Source: PALSA-1004 sp963829085 (GTDB lineage Bacteria > Pseudomonadota > Gammaproteobacteria > Burkholderiales > SG8-41). From it: 64,000 nucleotides of DNA. This document shows, piece by piece, positions 54,596-64,000 of this stretch (positions within the stretch are counted from its first letter, which is position 1; every line of letters begins with the position of its first letter). Position numbers and translations under genes: made by a program. The DNA lies in NCBI GenBank assembly GCA_963829085.1, contig CAWHHJ010000016.1, positions 226,882 through 290,881 of the forward strand, read 5' to 3'. The notes below the pieces were generated by a model. It saw nothing but the letters and a program-made list of their open reading frames with translations. It was not told the origin of the DNA and ran no database searches.

Positions 54596-55570
54596 ATGAA
54601 AATTGTATTTTCTCCGGCCATATCAGCGAAGGCATGGGCAATTGGAGAGGCGCTCGTGCCGGCGGGCTTTTCGGTCGAGATTCTGGCCAAAGAACCCGAG
54701 CGCCGTGTCGACCAACTCAAAGACGCTGACTTTCTGATGGGCTTCGCGCGCGCGCAGCCGCTCAAGGCCGATGATTACCCGCATCTGCGCAAGGTAAAGC
54801 TCATCCAGTTGCTGAGCGCCGGCTATGACGGCATCGATATCGGTCTCTTGCGTAAAAGCGGGATACCCCTCGCCAATAACGGTGGCGCCAATTCATATGC
54901 GGTGTCCGAGCACGCAATCATGCTGATGCTCGCAGTCTATCGTCGACTGCCGGCGCTCGACCGCCTCGTGCGCGCGGGCCAGTGGAAATCAAGTAAGCTC
55001 GGCGAGGAGCAGGAGCATGAACTCGCCGGGAAGACGGTTGGCATTATCGGCGCCGGCATGATCGGCAAAACGATCGCGCGTCGGCTGAGCGGATTCGAAG
55101 TAGAGCTGCTCTATTACGATCCGGTCCGGCTCTCGGCCGAAGACGCCACTAGACTGCGCATGACGTATTGCGAGCGTGACGAGTTGTTCCGCAGGTCCGA
55201 TGTTGTAACGCTGCACGCGCCAGCCAACGAATCGAGCCACCACATGATCTGCGAGCGAACGCTTGCCTTGATGAGGCGTGATGCGATCCTGATTAACACC
55301 GCACGCGGAGAGCTTATCGATGAGGCGGCGTTGTACAAGGCGCTTCGCGAAGAGCGGATCTTCGCGGCCGGACTAGATACGTTTGATCAGGAACCGCCGG
55401 ATCCTCAGAATCCGTTGTTCACCCTGCAGAACGTTGTGTTGTCCCCGCATGCTGCGGGTCCAACCTGGGAGAGCTGGCCGAAGCGCTTTGGCCACAGCTT
55501 TGCCAATATCGAGCGTGTGGCTCGCGGTGAGCCGCCGCTATGGGTCATACCTGAATTGCGTTCCTCCTGA
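54596..55570 (+). CDS. D-2-hydroxyacid dehydrogenase family protein
   Basis: 324 residues. It has the NAD-binding GIIGAGMIGKTIARRL, catalytic Arg in NTARGELIDEAAL, Glu in AGLDTFDQEPP and His in VVLSPHAAGPTWES. It reduces 2-keto acids to D-hydroxy acids or the reverse. 120 bp after the amidohydrolase gene on the same strand, so the two may share a pathway. Confidence 0.92.
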   Translation: MKIVFSPAISAKAWAIGEALVPAGFSVEILAKEPERRVDQLKDADFLMGFARAQPLKADDYPHLRKVKLIQLLSAGYDGIDIGLLRKSGIPLANNGGANSYAVSEHAIMLMLAVYRRLPALDRLVRAGQWKSSKLGEEQEHELAGKTVGIIGAGMIGKTIARRLSGFEVELLYYDPVRLSAEDATRLRMTYCERDELFRRSDVVTLHAPANESSHHMICERTLALMRRDAILINTARGELIDEAALYKALREERIFAAGLDTFDQEPPDPQNPLFTLQNVVLSPHAAGPTWESWPKRFGHSFANIERVARGEPPLWVIPELRSS

Positions 55571-55599
55571 TACGCAGCTCAGTGCGGCCACTAACGTTG

Positions 55600-56565
55600 T
55601 TAAAGCGGCTGGATATTTCCCGCTTTCACGACTTTCGCCCAGCGTGGAATCTCGCTCCTGATTAGCGCCGCAAACTGCTCCGGCGAACTGCCGATGATCT
55701 GCGTGCCATCGGACACCAGCCGATTCGCGACTTCGGGTGACCGCACCGCCTTCACAACGATGCTGTTAAGCGTCGCAACGATTGCGGGCGGCGTGGCAGC
55801 CGGCACAAGTGCGCCGACCCAGCTCGTAAATACGTAGTCGCGCACACCGGATTCCGCAACGGTCGGTATGTGCGGCATCAGTGAAGAGCGCTCCGCGCTC
55901 GTGATGGCGAGTACCCGCACACGCCCGGAATTAACGTGTGGTAACGCCGCGCCGAGCGATGCGATGGTGATATCCGTTTCTCCGCCCAACACGGATGCGA
56001 GCGCCGGACCGCCGCCTTTGTAAGGCACGTGTGCGATCTGGGTACCGGTTTGGTGCTTGAAAAGCTCTGCGGCAACGTGAAAATTCGTGCCATTGCCGCC
56101 GGACGCGTAGTTGAGCTTCCCCGGACGGGCTTTCGCAAGCGCAATAAGCTCCTTGATTGAAACCGCCGGCACGCTCGGATGCACGAGGATGACATATGGC
56201 GCGGCGGCCAGAAGAGAAACCGGCGCGAAGTCTTTCTCGGCGTTGAACGGCAGGTTTGAAAACATTGACGGATTTACCACCAGCGTCAGCGTCGTGCATA
56301 AGATCGTATAGCCGTCAGCGGGCGCGCGCGCAACGGCTTCCGTTCCGATGTTGGTCGATGCGCCGGATCGATTTTCGACAACTGCAACCTGGCCCATTTG
56401 CTCGCTCATCTTTTGAGCGACGAGCCGGGTAACGATGTCGATGAGTCCGCCCGGTGAGGTAGGCACGATGACGCGCACCGGCTTCGCAGGAAATGTTTGC
56501 GCAGCGCACGGCGCGCAGGCCAACGCAAATAAAAGGGTAATGCACCGAAGAGGAAATGTTGTCAT
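55600..56565 (-). CDS. Bug family substrate-binding protein
   Basis: 321 residues from ATG 56565 (MTTFPLRCITLLFALACA), with an upstream ATG at 56586 possible. Loops are IVPTSPGGLIDIVTR, ENRSGASTNIGTE, YASGGNGTNFHVAAE, HVPYKGGGPALAS and IPTVAESGVRDY. ENRSGAST departs from the usual DNR.GAGG. It ends AGNIQPL. Divergent from the broken hydrolase gene. Confidence 0.93.
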   Translation of the reverse strand: MTTFPLRCITLLFALACAPCAAQTFPAKPVRVIVPTSPGGLIDIVTRLVAQKMSEQMGQVAVVENRSGASTNIGTEAVARAPADGYTILCTTLTLVVNPSMFSNLPFNAEKDFAPVSLLAAAPYVILVHPSVPAVSIKELIALAKARPGKLNYASGGNGTNFHVAAELFKHQTGTQIAHVPYKGGGPALASVLGGETDITIASLGAALPHVNSGRVRVLAITSAERSSLMPHIPTVAESGVRDYVFTSWVGALVPAATPPAIVATLNSIVVKAVRSPEVANRLVSDGTQIIGSSPEQFAALIRSEIPRWAKVVKAGNIQPL

Positions 56566-56692
56566 CGATGGTATGTTGCCGCTCATGCCGGGATTATCGT
56601 GCAGGTTACAATGGCGTGCGGGCCGGTTGCCAGGCCGGCCCACCGGTTCACAGCATCAATTCACTCTGCCACTACTTTCGCGGGACTAACTT

Positions 56693-57540
56693 TTGCCTCT
56701 TCTTACTAGACCCGGCGAGCCGGATCTTTATTACGAGCTCGACGATTTCACTGACGCCTGGAAACAATCCGCGCCGTGCATCATGCTGCAGCACGGCTAC
56801 GCGCGCTCGTCGGTGTTCTGGCGCGCATGGGTGCCGTATCTCAGCCGGTTCTATCGGGTCGTTCGGCTCGACCTGCGCGGGCTCGGCAGATCAAGCCGCG
56901 ACTTCGATCTGAATAGCGGCATAAGCCTCAAAAGCGTACTTGAAGGACTTCACCGATTTGCTCGATCATCTCGGCGTTGACTCGGCCCACTACTGTGGTG
57001 AATCTTCGGCGGGTACACTGGGAATGGCGTTTGCTGCCGAATTTCCGCAACGCGTGCGCACGCTGAGTATCATTTCTTCTCCGGTGGCGATGAGCGAGGA
57101 GGATAAAGTGAGTGCGCTCGCCGGACACCCGGATCGCGTCACGGCGCTGCGCAAGATGGGTTCGCGCGGCTGGCTAGAGGCATCCAATGCCGGCCGCCGC
57201 TTTCCGGCTAATGCCGATCCCAAACTGCTCGCATGGACGCTGGACGAAATGGGGAAGTCCGACGCGGAAGTGCTGATTGCAATGTACCGTTTTGTGTCAA
57301 CAGTCGACGCCGCGCCCTATCTGCCGAAAATTTCCGCCCCGGTTCTTGGCATTTACCCAGCGGCGGGCGTGATTACCAAAGACGAGCACACCGATCTGTT
57401 GCGCGAGAAGATACGCAATCTGACGATGATCGCGCATTCCCCTGAATGCGCATAGCCTGCAGATCGTCGCGCCCGCGATGTGCGCGCAGGAGGTGCTTCA
57501 CTTCATCGCCCGGCATGATGGAATTCCGTGTCGCGAATAG
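56693..57540 (+). pseudogene. Alpha/beta hydrolase, two frameshifts
   Basis: Three frames join into one protein of about 282 residues. Frame A from TTG 56693 gives MLQHGYARSSVFW and RLDLRGLGRSSRD. An AAAA run at 56930 is one base too long; the next frame reads KDFTDLLDHLG and HYCGESSAGTLGMAFA, with the nucleophile Ser in GESSAG. A second slip near 57444 leads to NAHSLQIVAPAMCAQ and the stop at 57538-57540. Substrate unknown. The start may also be misread. Both slips are single-base, so sequence error is likely. Confidence 0.75.
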
Positions 57541-57586
57541 CCATATCGCCCGCTCGCTTTTCGGTGTGACGGCTGTTGAACGGTAC

Positions 57587-57970
57587 CTAACCACACGCGA
57601 ATTCGCGCAGCATGGCTAGCAATGTTCCGGGTGTCACCGTCAGCCAGCTGGCGGATCGGGTAATGGTTTCGACGAGATCGCCGTTGCCCATCCCGCCGGA
57701 AAATAACGAAAATGCAATCGTTCGCATGCGCGGGTTTTCGCAGTCGAATTCACTGTCTGCACGAGACGATGAATGCGGATTGCCGTTCGGCGACGAGCGA
57801 GGCGTCTTGAGGTCGACCAGATCGACCATCCGCACGCGATCAGCCTCGCGTGAGATGGTGGCGCGATCGGCATATGCGATGTATTCCTCGTTGTCATCAA
57901 CCACCACCCACTCACTGGCGGCGCTGCAGCTCAACGACATAACCACGATCGTGAATGCGAGTTTTCTCAT
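57587..57970 (-). CDS. Secreted small protein, surface-adhesin E-like domain
   Basis: 127 residues with signal MRKLAFTIVVMSLSCSA. The mature part starts SEWVVVDDNEEYIAYADRATI, then VDLVDLKTP and a C-terminal FACG with possible disulfide to the central Cys (EFDCENPRMRT). The WVV...YAD pattern is what I associate with the adhesin-E-like domain common in betaproteobacteria. Function unknown. Confidence 0.65.
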   Translation of the reverse strand: MRKLAFTIVVMSLSCSAASEWVVVDDNEEYIAYADRATISREADRVRMVDLVDLKTPRSSPNGNPHSSSRADSEFDCENPRMRTIAFSLFSGGMGNGDLVETITRSASWLTVTPGTLLAMLREFACG

Positions 57971-58087
57971 TACTAAGCCGGGAAATCGTGGCGATGATTC
58001 TACGACGGACTTGCTCCGTGACAGAGCGCGCGCTAAACGACGCAGTCAAACATCGCGACTTAACAGCGCCACTAACGGATCTCTCCC

Positions 58088-58663
58088 ATGACAAAAATTC
58101 TTGGCATCTCCGGCAGCCTGCGCGCCGGTTCATTCAACACGCGGTTGCTCGCGAGCGCTGCGAAGGCGATACCTGATGGTTCGAGCCTGGAAATCGGCTC
58201 CATACGCGGCATTCCACTCTACGACGGCGACCTTGAGAGTGCGAGCGGATTGCCGGAAAGCGTGCAAAAGCTGAAAGCGCAGGTTGTTGCGTGCGACGGC
58301 TTGCTGCTGGTAACACCTGAATACAATAACGGAATTCCCGGTGTGTTCAAGAATGCCATCGACTGGCTTTCGCGTCCTTCGTCCGACATCCCGAAAGTGT
58401 TCGGCAATCGGCCGGTCGCTGTGATCGGTGCGTCACCCGGCGGTTTTGGAACTATATTGGCTCAGAACGCATGGCTCCCGGTACTGCGCACGCTTGGCAC
58501 GCGGCCGTGGTTTGGCGGCCGCTTACTGGTGTCGCGCGCGAGCAAAGTGTTCGATCAGTCCGGCGATATGGCAGATGACGCAATGCAGACGCAGCTGCGA
58601 AACTTCATGCGCGGCTTCGCAGACTTCGTTCAAGCGAACGCTGCTTCCTCGTCCAAGGGCTGA
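58088..58663 (+). CDS. NADPH-dependent FMN reductase
   Basis: 191 residues. A flavodoxin-like fold with KILGISGSLRAGSFNTRLL (phosphate loop), LLVTPEYNNGIPGVFKNAIDWLSRP (the FMN-binding PEYN..IPG motif) and AVIGASPGGFGTILAQ. Relatives reduce quinones, chromate or azo compounds. It stands alone; its role is not set by context. Confidence 0.92.
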   Translation: MTKILGISGSLRAGSFNTRLLASAAKAIPDGSSLEIGSIRGIPLYDGDLESASGLPESVQKLKAQVVACDGLLLVTPEYNNGIPGVFKNAIDWLSRPSSDIPKVFGNRPVAVIGASPGGFGTILAQNAWLPVLRTLGTRPWFGGRLLVSRASKVFDQSGDMADDAMQTQLRNFMRGFADFVQANAASSSKG

Positions 58664-58793
58664 CACGGCCAGGGACGCGAAGGAAAGGGGTTTCGGCGCC
58701 GTTCGGACTTGATGCACGCCGCTTCGAGGGTTATCGTGCTCAGGTTCTACGCCCTGCAGTCACATTATCGGGTTAAGGCGAGACACCGTTGCC

Positions 58794-59945
58794 ATGGTTG
58801 CATCCCGGTTGTTGCGTTTAATTTCGTACGTCTTTTCGCTCAGTGCGATATGTGCGTCGGCCGCGGTCGCCGCCGCGAATCCAGGGGCCGCACAATCGCC
58901 CGCGCTGGCGGACTATCCAATCCGGCCCATCCGCATCATCGTTGCATCGTCGCCTGGAACCGCCAGTGATTTTTTTGCGCGCACGGTCGGTGATGAGTTA
59001 AGCGCATTCTACGGACGCCGCGTCGTCGTCGATAACCGCGCAGGGGCCGGCGGACTGATCGGCAATACGATGGTCTCGAAAGCGAATGCCGATGGCTATA
59101 CGCTCGGCATGATCGATGTCACGCGCATCATTACCGAGCTTATGCACGACCAGCCTCCGTATCGCGCGCTCGCGGATATCGTCGGTGTCACGCACGTCGC
59201 CTCGATCACTAACGTGCTCGTGGTTTCACCGGCGCTTGCCATGCACACGCCGCGTGATTTCGTTACTCACGCGCGAGGGCGCGCCGGCGAACTCAACTAT
59301 GCGTCGCTGGGTATAGGATCCGCATCGCATCTTGCCGGCCAGTTGTTCACGCGCGCGCTGGGCATCGATGCGGTGCACGTACCCTTCCGTAATTTATTCG
59401 ATTGCGTTATCGAGATGGGCCTCGGCCGCATGCATTACGCGGTGTTTACCTTGCCTTCCGTGCTGGCGTCGGTACGCGAGGGACGAATGAACGCACTGGC
59501 GGTGATGACTCAGCAGCGCAGCCCGGCGCTGCCCAATGTGCCGTCGATTGCGGAAGCGGGGTTGCCGGAGGCGCAGATCGACAGCTGGTCGGGCATCGTG
59601 GCGCCGAGAGGAACGCCGCGCCGTATCGTGGAGCAATTGCACGGCGATATTGTGCGGGGTCTCGACAAAGCGGCGTTGCGCGAACTCTTCGTCCGGCAGG
59701 GCGCCGAGTCGACTCCGCAAAATACTCCGGATGGTTTTACGCAACTGATGCGCGATGAGTACGCGCGGTATCAGGCGCTGATCCGCGCAGGCGCAGGCAG
59801 CGACAAGAAAGACTTCGCTTTCGAAAGCAAACCGGGAAATAGCGACCAGAAGGACACCGCAGATGGTGGGCGCAATCCGACGGTGCGGTTGGCCGGCTCC
59901 CGACCTGCGGCGTCAACTACGTCTTCGCTGCGCTACCCGTTTTGA
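58794..59945 (+). CDS. Bug family substrate-binding protein with C-terminal extension
   Basis: 383 residues, 50-60 longer than its paralogues. Signal MVASRLLRLISYVFSLSAICASAAVA. Loops are IIVASSPGTASDFFAR, DNRAGAGGLIGNT, YASLGIGSASHLAGQ and HVPFRNLFDC; PFRN replaces PYKG. After the normal end (RYQALIRAG) comes a polar tail of about 45 residues, DKKDFAFESKPGNSDQKD and on, which has no counterpart in the other Bug proteins here. Confidence 0.9.
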   Translation: MVASRLLRLISYVFSLSAICASAAVAAANPGAAQSPALADYPIRPIRIIVASSPGTASDFFARTVGDELSAFYGRRVVVDNRAGAGGLIGNTMVSKANADGYTLGMIDVTRIITELMHDQPPYRALADIVGVTHVASITNVLVVSPALAMHTPRDFVTHARGRAGELNYASLGIGSASHLAGQLFTRALGIDAVHVPFRNLFDCVIEMGLGRMHYAVFTLPSVLASVREGRMNALAVMTQQRSPALPNVPSIAEAGLPEAQIDSWSGIVAPRGTPRRIVEQLHGDIVRGLDKAALRELFVRQGAESTPQNTPDGFTQLMRDEYARYQALIRAGAGSDKKDFAFESKPGNSDQKDTADGGRNPTVRLAGSRPAASTTSSLRYPF

Positions 59946-60045
59946 GGTCTACCGCCACGCGGTTGTCTGCGTGACTGCGGTCAACGTCTTGTCCGTAGTG
60001 TCGTGAGACGTCATGCCTGTGAAATGCGCTATCCTCCAGTAACCC

Positions 60046-60718
60046 ATGCGCTCCTCTGCGACCAATGCGTTACATAGCGGGATTAGCCGTGCAATCTCGC
60101 GCGAGGCGCTGGCCGGGTTGCCGATTCGCCGCTATGAAGGCGACGTGCGTCTCGTTGCAACGGCGGCCGACCTCGAGCATGCGCTCGCGGACTTCAGGCA
60201 AGAAACGGTTGTCGGCTTCGACACCGAGACGCGCCCTGCATTCAGGAAGGGGGAATTTTATCTACCGTGTCTCGTGCAAGCTGCGACCGCCCGCGCCGTC
60301 TACTTGTTCCAGTTGCGCCGGCCGGAGGTTTTTCCGGTTATTGCTGAATTGCTCGAGTCACAGAGCGTCGTGAAGGCGGGCGTGTCGCTCGCTGACGATC
60401 TGCGTCCGCTGCGGGCCGTTTTTAGTTTCATGGAAAAAAACATGGTCGATCTTGGCAGCGTAGCGCGCCGCGCTGGCCTCAAGCAGACCGGCGTGCGGAA
60501 TCTCGCCGGCATCCTGCTTGGATTCCGTATACCAAAAGGAACGAAGACATCAAACTGGGCGGTGCATGACTTGTCGCCGGCGCAGATTACCTATGCGGCG
60601 ACCGATGCATGGGCGTGCCGTGAACTGGACTCTGCGCTTCCAAAGTCTGGGCTTACTGAGAACATTCGACGGACATCCGGATGCCGTAAGGTCGGGCTGC
60701 ACGCTCAGCGGCGATTGA
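60046..60718 (+). pseudogene. DEDDy 3'-5' exonuclease (RNase D-like), frameshift near the C-terminus
   Basis: DEDDy motifs are FDTETRPAF (Exo I), SLADDLRPLR (Exo II) and YAATDAWACREL (Exo III, Tyr and Asp). All catalytic residues lie in the first frame. After WACREL a one-base slip near 60628 leads into LRFQSLGLLRTFDGHPDAV and a TGA at 60716, the expected ending; as sequenced the frame runs to 60750 with unrelated text. About 223 residues restored. Short members lack HRDC domains. Confidence 0.8.
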
Positions 60719-60761
60719 TTCGAGCGTGTGGTGTATATAAAGCTGCGTGAATTTTGAGAGC

Positions 60762-61739
60762 ATGACGAGCGGCTCGATGAACTCCTGTTCTCTCATCGGG
60801 TTGATTGTTGGCGTTGCAGCCGGGCCGGCAGCTGCGCAGACATTTCCGGATAAACCGATTCGCATCATCGTGCCGTTTGCCCCCGGCGGCTCTACCGATC
60901 TCGTCGGTCGCATCATCGCAGACGGCGCAGCCGAGCCGCTGGGTCAATCCGTTATTATCGATAATCGTACCGGTGCGGGCGGGCTCATCGGTACGGCCGC
61001 GGTTGCGCGCGCCGCGGCCGACGGTTATACATTGTCCCAATGCACCGTCGGCAGGTGTGCAATCAGCGCAAGCCTGGTCAAGAACACCGGATACGATCTC
61101 ACGAAAGACTTCGCACCGATCATTTTGATCGGTGGTGTCATGAACGTATTGTCGTCACACCGGCGTTTCCTGCGAAAGATGTTAAAGACCTCGTGGCGAT
61201 GGCGCGCGCTCGACCCGGTAAGATCACGTTCGGCTCCGGCGGCGTAGGCAACTCGCCGCATATGACAGTAGAGCTTCTCAAGTATCGAGACAGGATTGAC
61301 ATGGTGCATGTGCCGTACAAAGGCTCGGGCCCGGCGATCATTGACGTTGCGGGTGCACAAATCAACATGCTGGTTGAAAACGAGCCTGCCATTATTTCGC
61401 ACGTCAAAAGCGGCAAGCTGCGGGCGATCGCAGTCACCGGAAAACAGCGCTCTGCGCAGTTGACCGACATTCCAACCATGTTGGAAACCGGTTACGACGA
61501 CTTTGTGGTCGAAGCATGGTTTGGCTTGATGGCGCCCGCGCGCACGCCGCGTGCCATCATCGAGAAGCTCGAACGCCGCATTCAATGCGACATTGCAGAA
61601 TCCGCGGATTCGCAAGCGTCTCGATGATGTGAACGTCAATATCGCCGGCGGCTCACCCGAGATGTTCGGTGCTCATATGAAAGTCGAATTCGATAAGTGG
61701 GCGAGCGTAATCAAGGCAAACGACATCACTGTCGAATGA
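60762..61739 (+). pseudogene. Bug family substrate-binding protein, two compensating frameshifts
   Basis: Start ATG 60762 (GTG 60747 and ATG 60777 also possible). Frame one holds IIVPFAPGGSTDLVGR and DNRTGAGGLIGTA. A base is missing near 61150; the middle frame then reads VVTPAFPAKDVKDLV, FGSGGVGNSPHMTVE, HVPYKGSGPAI and IPTMLETGYDDF. An extra base near 61587 returns to frame one (ATLQNPRIRKRLDDV) to the stop at 61739. All family parts are otherwise present. Confidence 0.85.
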
Positions 61740-61775
61740 TGTTCGAGCAAGACTTCCAACTTACAAAGGTTACCG

Positions 61776-62555
61776 ATGGACACCGCTGCTCAGCTCTATC
61801 TTCTTGATGTCGCCGACGGCGTAGCCACCGTTACGCTCAATCGTCCCGCAGCAATGAACTCACTGAGCACGCAGTTGCGATCGGAGCTGATGCTGCTATT
61901 TCCTCAGCTCGACTTGCGCGATGATGTGCGCGTGATTGTCTTTACCGGCGCCGGCGACAAAGCTTTCTGCACGGGCGCGGATTTAAAGGAGCGCGCGGCG
62001 CGCAGCACCGAAACGATGGTGCATATGACCGCCTTACCATCCAGGCGAAATGGACGACAGTGCTTTCCAGCCTCAGAAAGCCGGTGATTGCAGCGATCAA
62101 CGGTTACTGCATGGGCGGCGGCTTCGAGCTCGTCTGCAATGTGATATCAGTATCGCGTCGGACCGCGCGATCTTTTCGCTGCCCGAAGTAACGCATGGCT
62201 TTTTCCCGGGTGGCGGCGCCGCCCACGACTGCCGCGCCTGATCGGCATTCAAAAAGCGAAAGAACTGATACTCACGGGCCGGCGCTGGGACGCGCACGAG
62301 GCAGCAGAGCTCGGACTCGTCAACAAAGTCGTCCCGCACGAACAGTTGATGGAGGAAGCGATGGCGCTCGCGAAGCGCATTGCCGCCAACCCGCTCGTCG
62401 CGGTCATCCAGGCGAAGTCCGCGATCAATCAGTCGCAGGAAACGGGACTCACCGCCGGTCTGCGTTTCGATAATGAAGCGTGGGTGGGTTGCCTGCACTC
62501 AAACGAGTGGAAAGAAAAACTCGGCGGCTTCGTGCGCAAAGAGCGTAAGTCGTAA
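61776..62555 (+). pseudogene. Enoyl-CoA hydratase/isomerase, at least three frameshifts
   Basis: The restored protein (about 260 residues) is a normal crotonase: VATVTLNRPAAMNSLS, then FTGAGDKAFCTGADLKE (oxyanion loop), VIAAINGYCMGGGFEL (second loop), CDISIASDRAIFSLPEVTHGFFPGGG, and LVNKVVPHEQLMEEA. Slips of one base are near 62035, 62131 and 62224. The density suggests poor base calling or genuine decay. Would act in acyl-CoA breakdown. Follows a Bug gene that is broken in the same way. Confidence 0.85.
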
Positions 62556-62775
62556 GTCGTAAGTGGCAATGCGCGCGGATTCACCATCAAGCGTTCGAAA
62601 GCTCCGTGCGCAGCCTAAGCACATTGCACGCTGAGACGGGCCGTTGAAGACTTCAGAGATAGTTCCCCGACCGGCTCGGCTTCTAGTGTGCCGGGGTCGT
62701 ACACTAGCGAATCGCGAACAATAAGCGCTGGGTCAGGCAAGAAGCGTAGATTGGCAATTCATGCCACGTCCGGCT

Positions 62776-63761
62776 TTATTGAGCGACGACGCCGGACTCG
62801 CGGACCGTCTTGCCCCAGCGCACCGTTTCCGCGCGGATGAATGCCGAGAATGCTTCCGTTGACGACGGCGCTGAATCCACACCCTGTTCGGCAAAGCGCT
62901 GCCGCAAATCCGGAGCGGCCAGCGCTTTCATGACGTCCGCGTGCAGCTTCGTGAGTATCCCCGGCGGCGTGCGGGCTGGCGCGCAGAGGCCCTGCCACAC
63001 GGTTACTTCGAAATCCGGATACCCTGATTCGATGATGGTCGGCACATCGGGCAACTGCTTGAGCGCCTCGCAGAAGTCACGCCGACGCGCGCGCATCTTG
63101 CCCGCGCGCACGTTCGGTAGTTGAGTGGGCAGGTTGTTGAACGCCGCATCGACTGCCCGCCGAGAAGATCGGTAACACCCTGCGCCATCGTCTTGTATGG
63201 CACGTGCACGAGGTTGATGCCGGACGTTGTCTTGAACAGTTCCATCGTCAAATGAGGCGACGCCCCAATGCCTGACGACGCATATTTCATCTTGCCGGGG
63301 TTGGCTTTCGCGTACGCAACGAATTCGCCTACGGTGCGGGCGGGGACCGCAGAATTCACCACCAGTATGTTGGGCAGTGTGGCGACCAAGGACACCGGTG
63401 CGAAATCGCGCAAATGATCGTAAGGAAGCTTTTTATAGAGCGCGGCGGAAATGGCCTGATTGATTCCGCATAGAACGAGCGTGTATCCGTCAGGTGTCGC
63501 CCGCGCCGCGGACTCGAGGCCGATCACGCCTCCCGCACCCGGTTTGTTTTCGACGACCAGTTGCTGACCCCACACTTCGCTCAGCTTGTTTGCAAATATG
63601 CGTGCGACGATGTCGGTTGTCGCGCCGGCGCCGAAGGCAACGATCATGCGAGCGGGCTTCGACGGGTAGGATTGACCCCATACGTCAAGTGCCGACATCG
63701 TCATGCCGAACGGACATAGCATCAGCAGAGCGCGTGCAGATCGAACCGATGGTCCCATCAT
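62776..63761 (-). pseudogene. Bug family substrate-binding protein, several frameshifts
   Basis: The upstream frame from about ATG 63761 shows MIVAFGAGATTDIVAR, ENKPGAGGVIGLE, YASSGIGASPHLTME and HVPYKTMAQGVTDLLGGQ. Near 63150 the frame slips to DAAFNNLPTQLPNVRAGK, again near 63090 (VGVTSARR), and again near 63060 to reach QLPDVPTIIESGYPDFEV and the stop at 62776. Together they give one ordinary Bug protein of about 328 residues. Nearest gene to the window end with a recognisable function. Confidence 0.85.
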
Positions 63762-63987
63762 GTCATCTCCCGGAGGCTGCTGCGGTTGCACCAGGACGGC
63801 GCGCTTGGAGTCTCGCGCCATCATAAGCGCTCCAATGAAAGGCGAATACCTTTAGCGCGGCATTTTGTTTTTCGCGCACCCCAAACTGCTGTCTGAGTAT
63901 AGAATCAATGCACGACGCGATGGCCCGGTTTCAACTGGCACGCGTCACTCCCCCAGTTATCAGGCATATCCACTTCAAGGAGTCGCG

Positions 63988-64000
63988 ATGTCGGCCCAAT
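63988..64000 (+). CDS. Start of an unidentified gene (cut by window edge)
   Basis: ATG at 63988 preceded by AAGGAG at six-base spacing, giving Met-Ser-Ala-Gln before the sequence ends. Too short to identify. The divergent gap of 226 bases back to the Bug start holds no other feature I can support. Confidence 0.5.

Noticed and set aside
1..64000. tRNA, rRNA, CRISPR arrays, IS elements and prophage genes
   Set aside because: I looked for conserved tRNA arms, regularly spaced repeats, transposase motifs and phage proteins and saw none.

Overview
The window looks like a piece of a Betaproteobacterium, most likely Burkholderiales and probably uncultured. Three things point that way: a GC-rich sequence, the housekeeping neighbourhoods trxA-rho-rpmE and orn / M48 protease-phhB-rsgA, and thirteen Bug (TctC-type) periplasmic receptor genes, an expansion typical of Bordetella/Cupriavidus-like lineages. 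I see no tRNA, rRNA, CRISPR, phage or IS element. Apart from general factors (Rho, a GreA/GreB-type factor) there is no recognisable transcriptional regulator. No stretch above 300 bases lacks a gene.

Layout. 0-16 kb is mainly core genes: the end of greB, a cobD/cbiB-like gene, rsgA-phhB-M48 protease facing orn, a clan AA aspartic protease, an EI24-like gene coupled to an SDR, a beta-ketothiolase, hslO, a 1-Cys peroxiredoxin, and a GT39 glycosyltransferase next to a Kdo hydroxylase (LPS modification). Bug genes are scattered among them. 16.3-21.5 kb is a cyanate operon: substrate-binding protein, permease, ATPase and cyanase, then an exported acetamidase/formamidase. It is preceded by a sigma54-like -24/-12 element and an NtrC-like palindrome. 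21.6-25.7 kb holds a GDT1-family transporter, rpmE, a broken lipoprotein gene, rho with a degenerate copy of its own 3' end downstream, trxA and fdxA. 25.9-31.7 kb is a RecB-type nuclease / UvrD-type helicase pair, each with one frameshift.

32-64 kb is an accessory catabolic region. It has ten of the thirteen Bug genes, set among short gene groups: bicupin-TauD-SDR-phosphosulfolactate-synthase-like; CocE hydrolase-family 5 binding protein-enolase superfamily-DyP peroxidase; Bug-amidase-MetE-like; and an amidohydrolase followed by a 2-hydroxyacid dehydrogenase. No TctA/TctB membrane partner is in the window, so the receptors look like orphans serving remote transporters or sensing.

The most interesting locus is 45.7-47.4 kb on the minus strand: a gene whose reading frame is interrupted by one in-frame TGA that is read straight through to Gly-Ser-Cys. 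This gives a U-G-S-C motif, with a perfect 7-bp hairpin just downstream placed like a bacterial SECIS element. I read it as a selenoprotein of the UGSC family. It overlaps by 4 nt (ATGA) a 339-residue conserved protein of unknown function that I take to be its partner.

Ten genes carry apparent single-base frameshifts (about sixteen events), many in short homopolymers and most after 56 kb. Sequencing or assembly error is at least as likely as real gene decay, and this limits what can be said about those genes.
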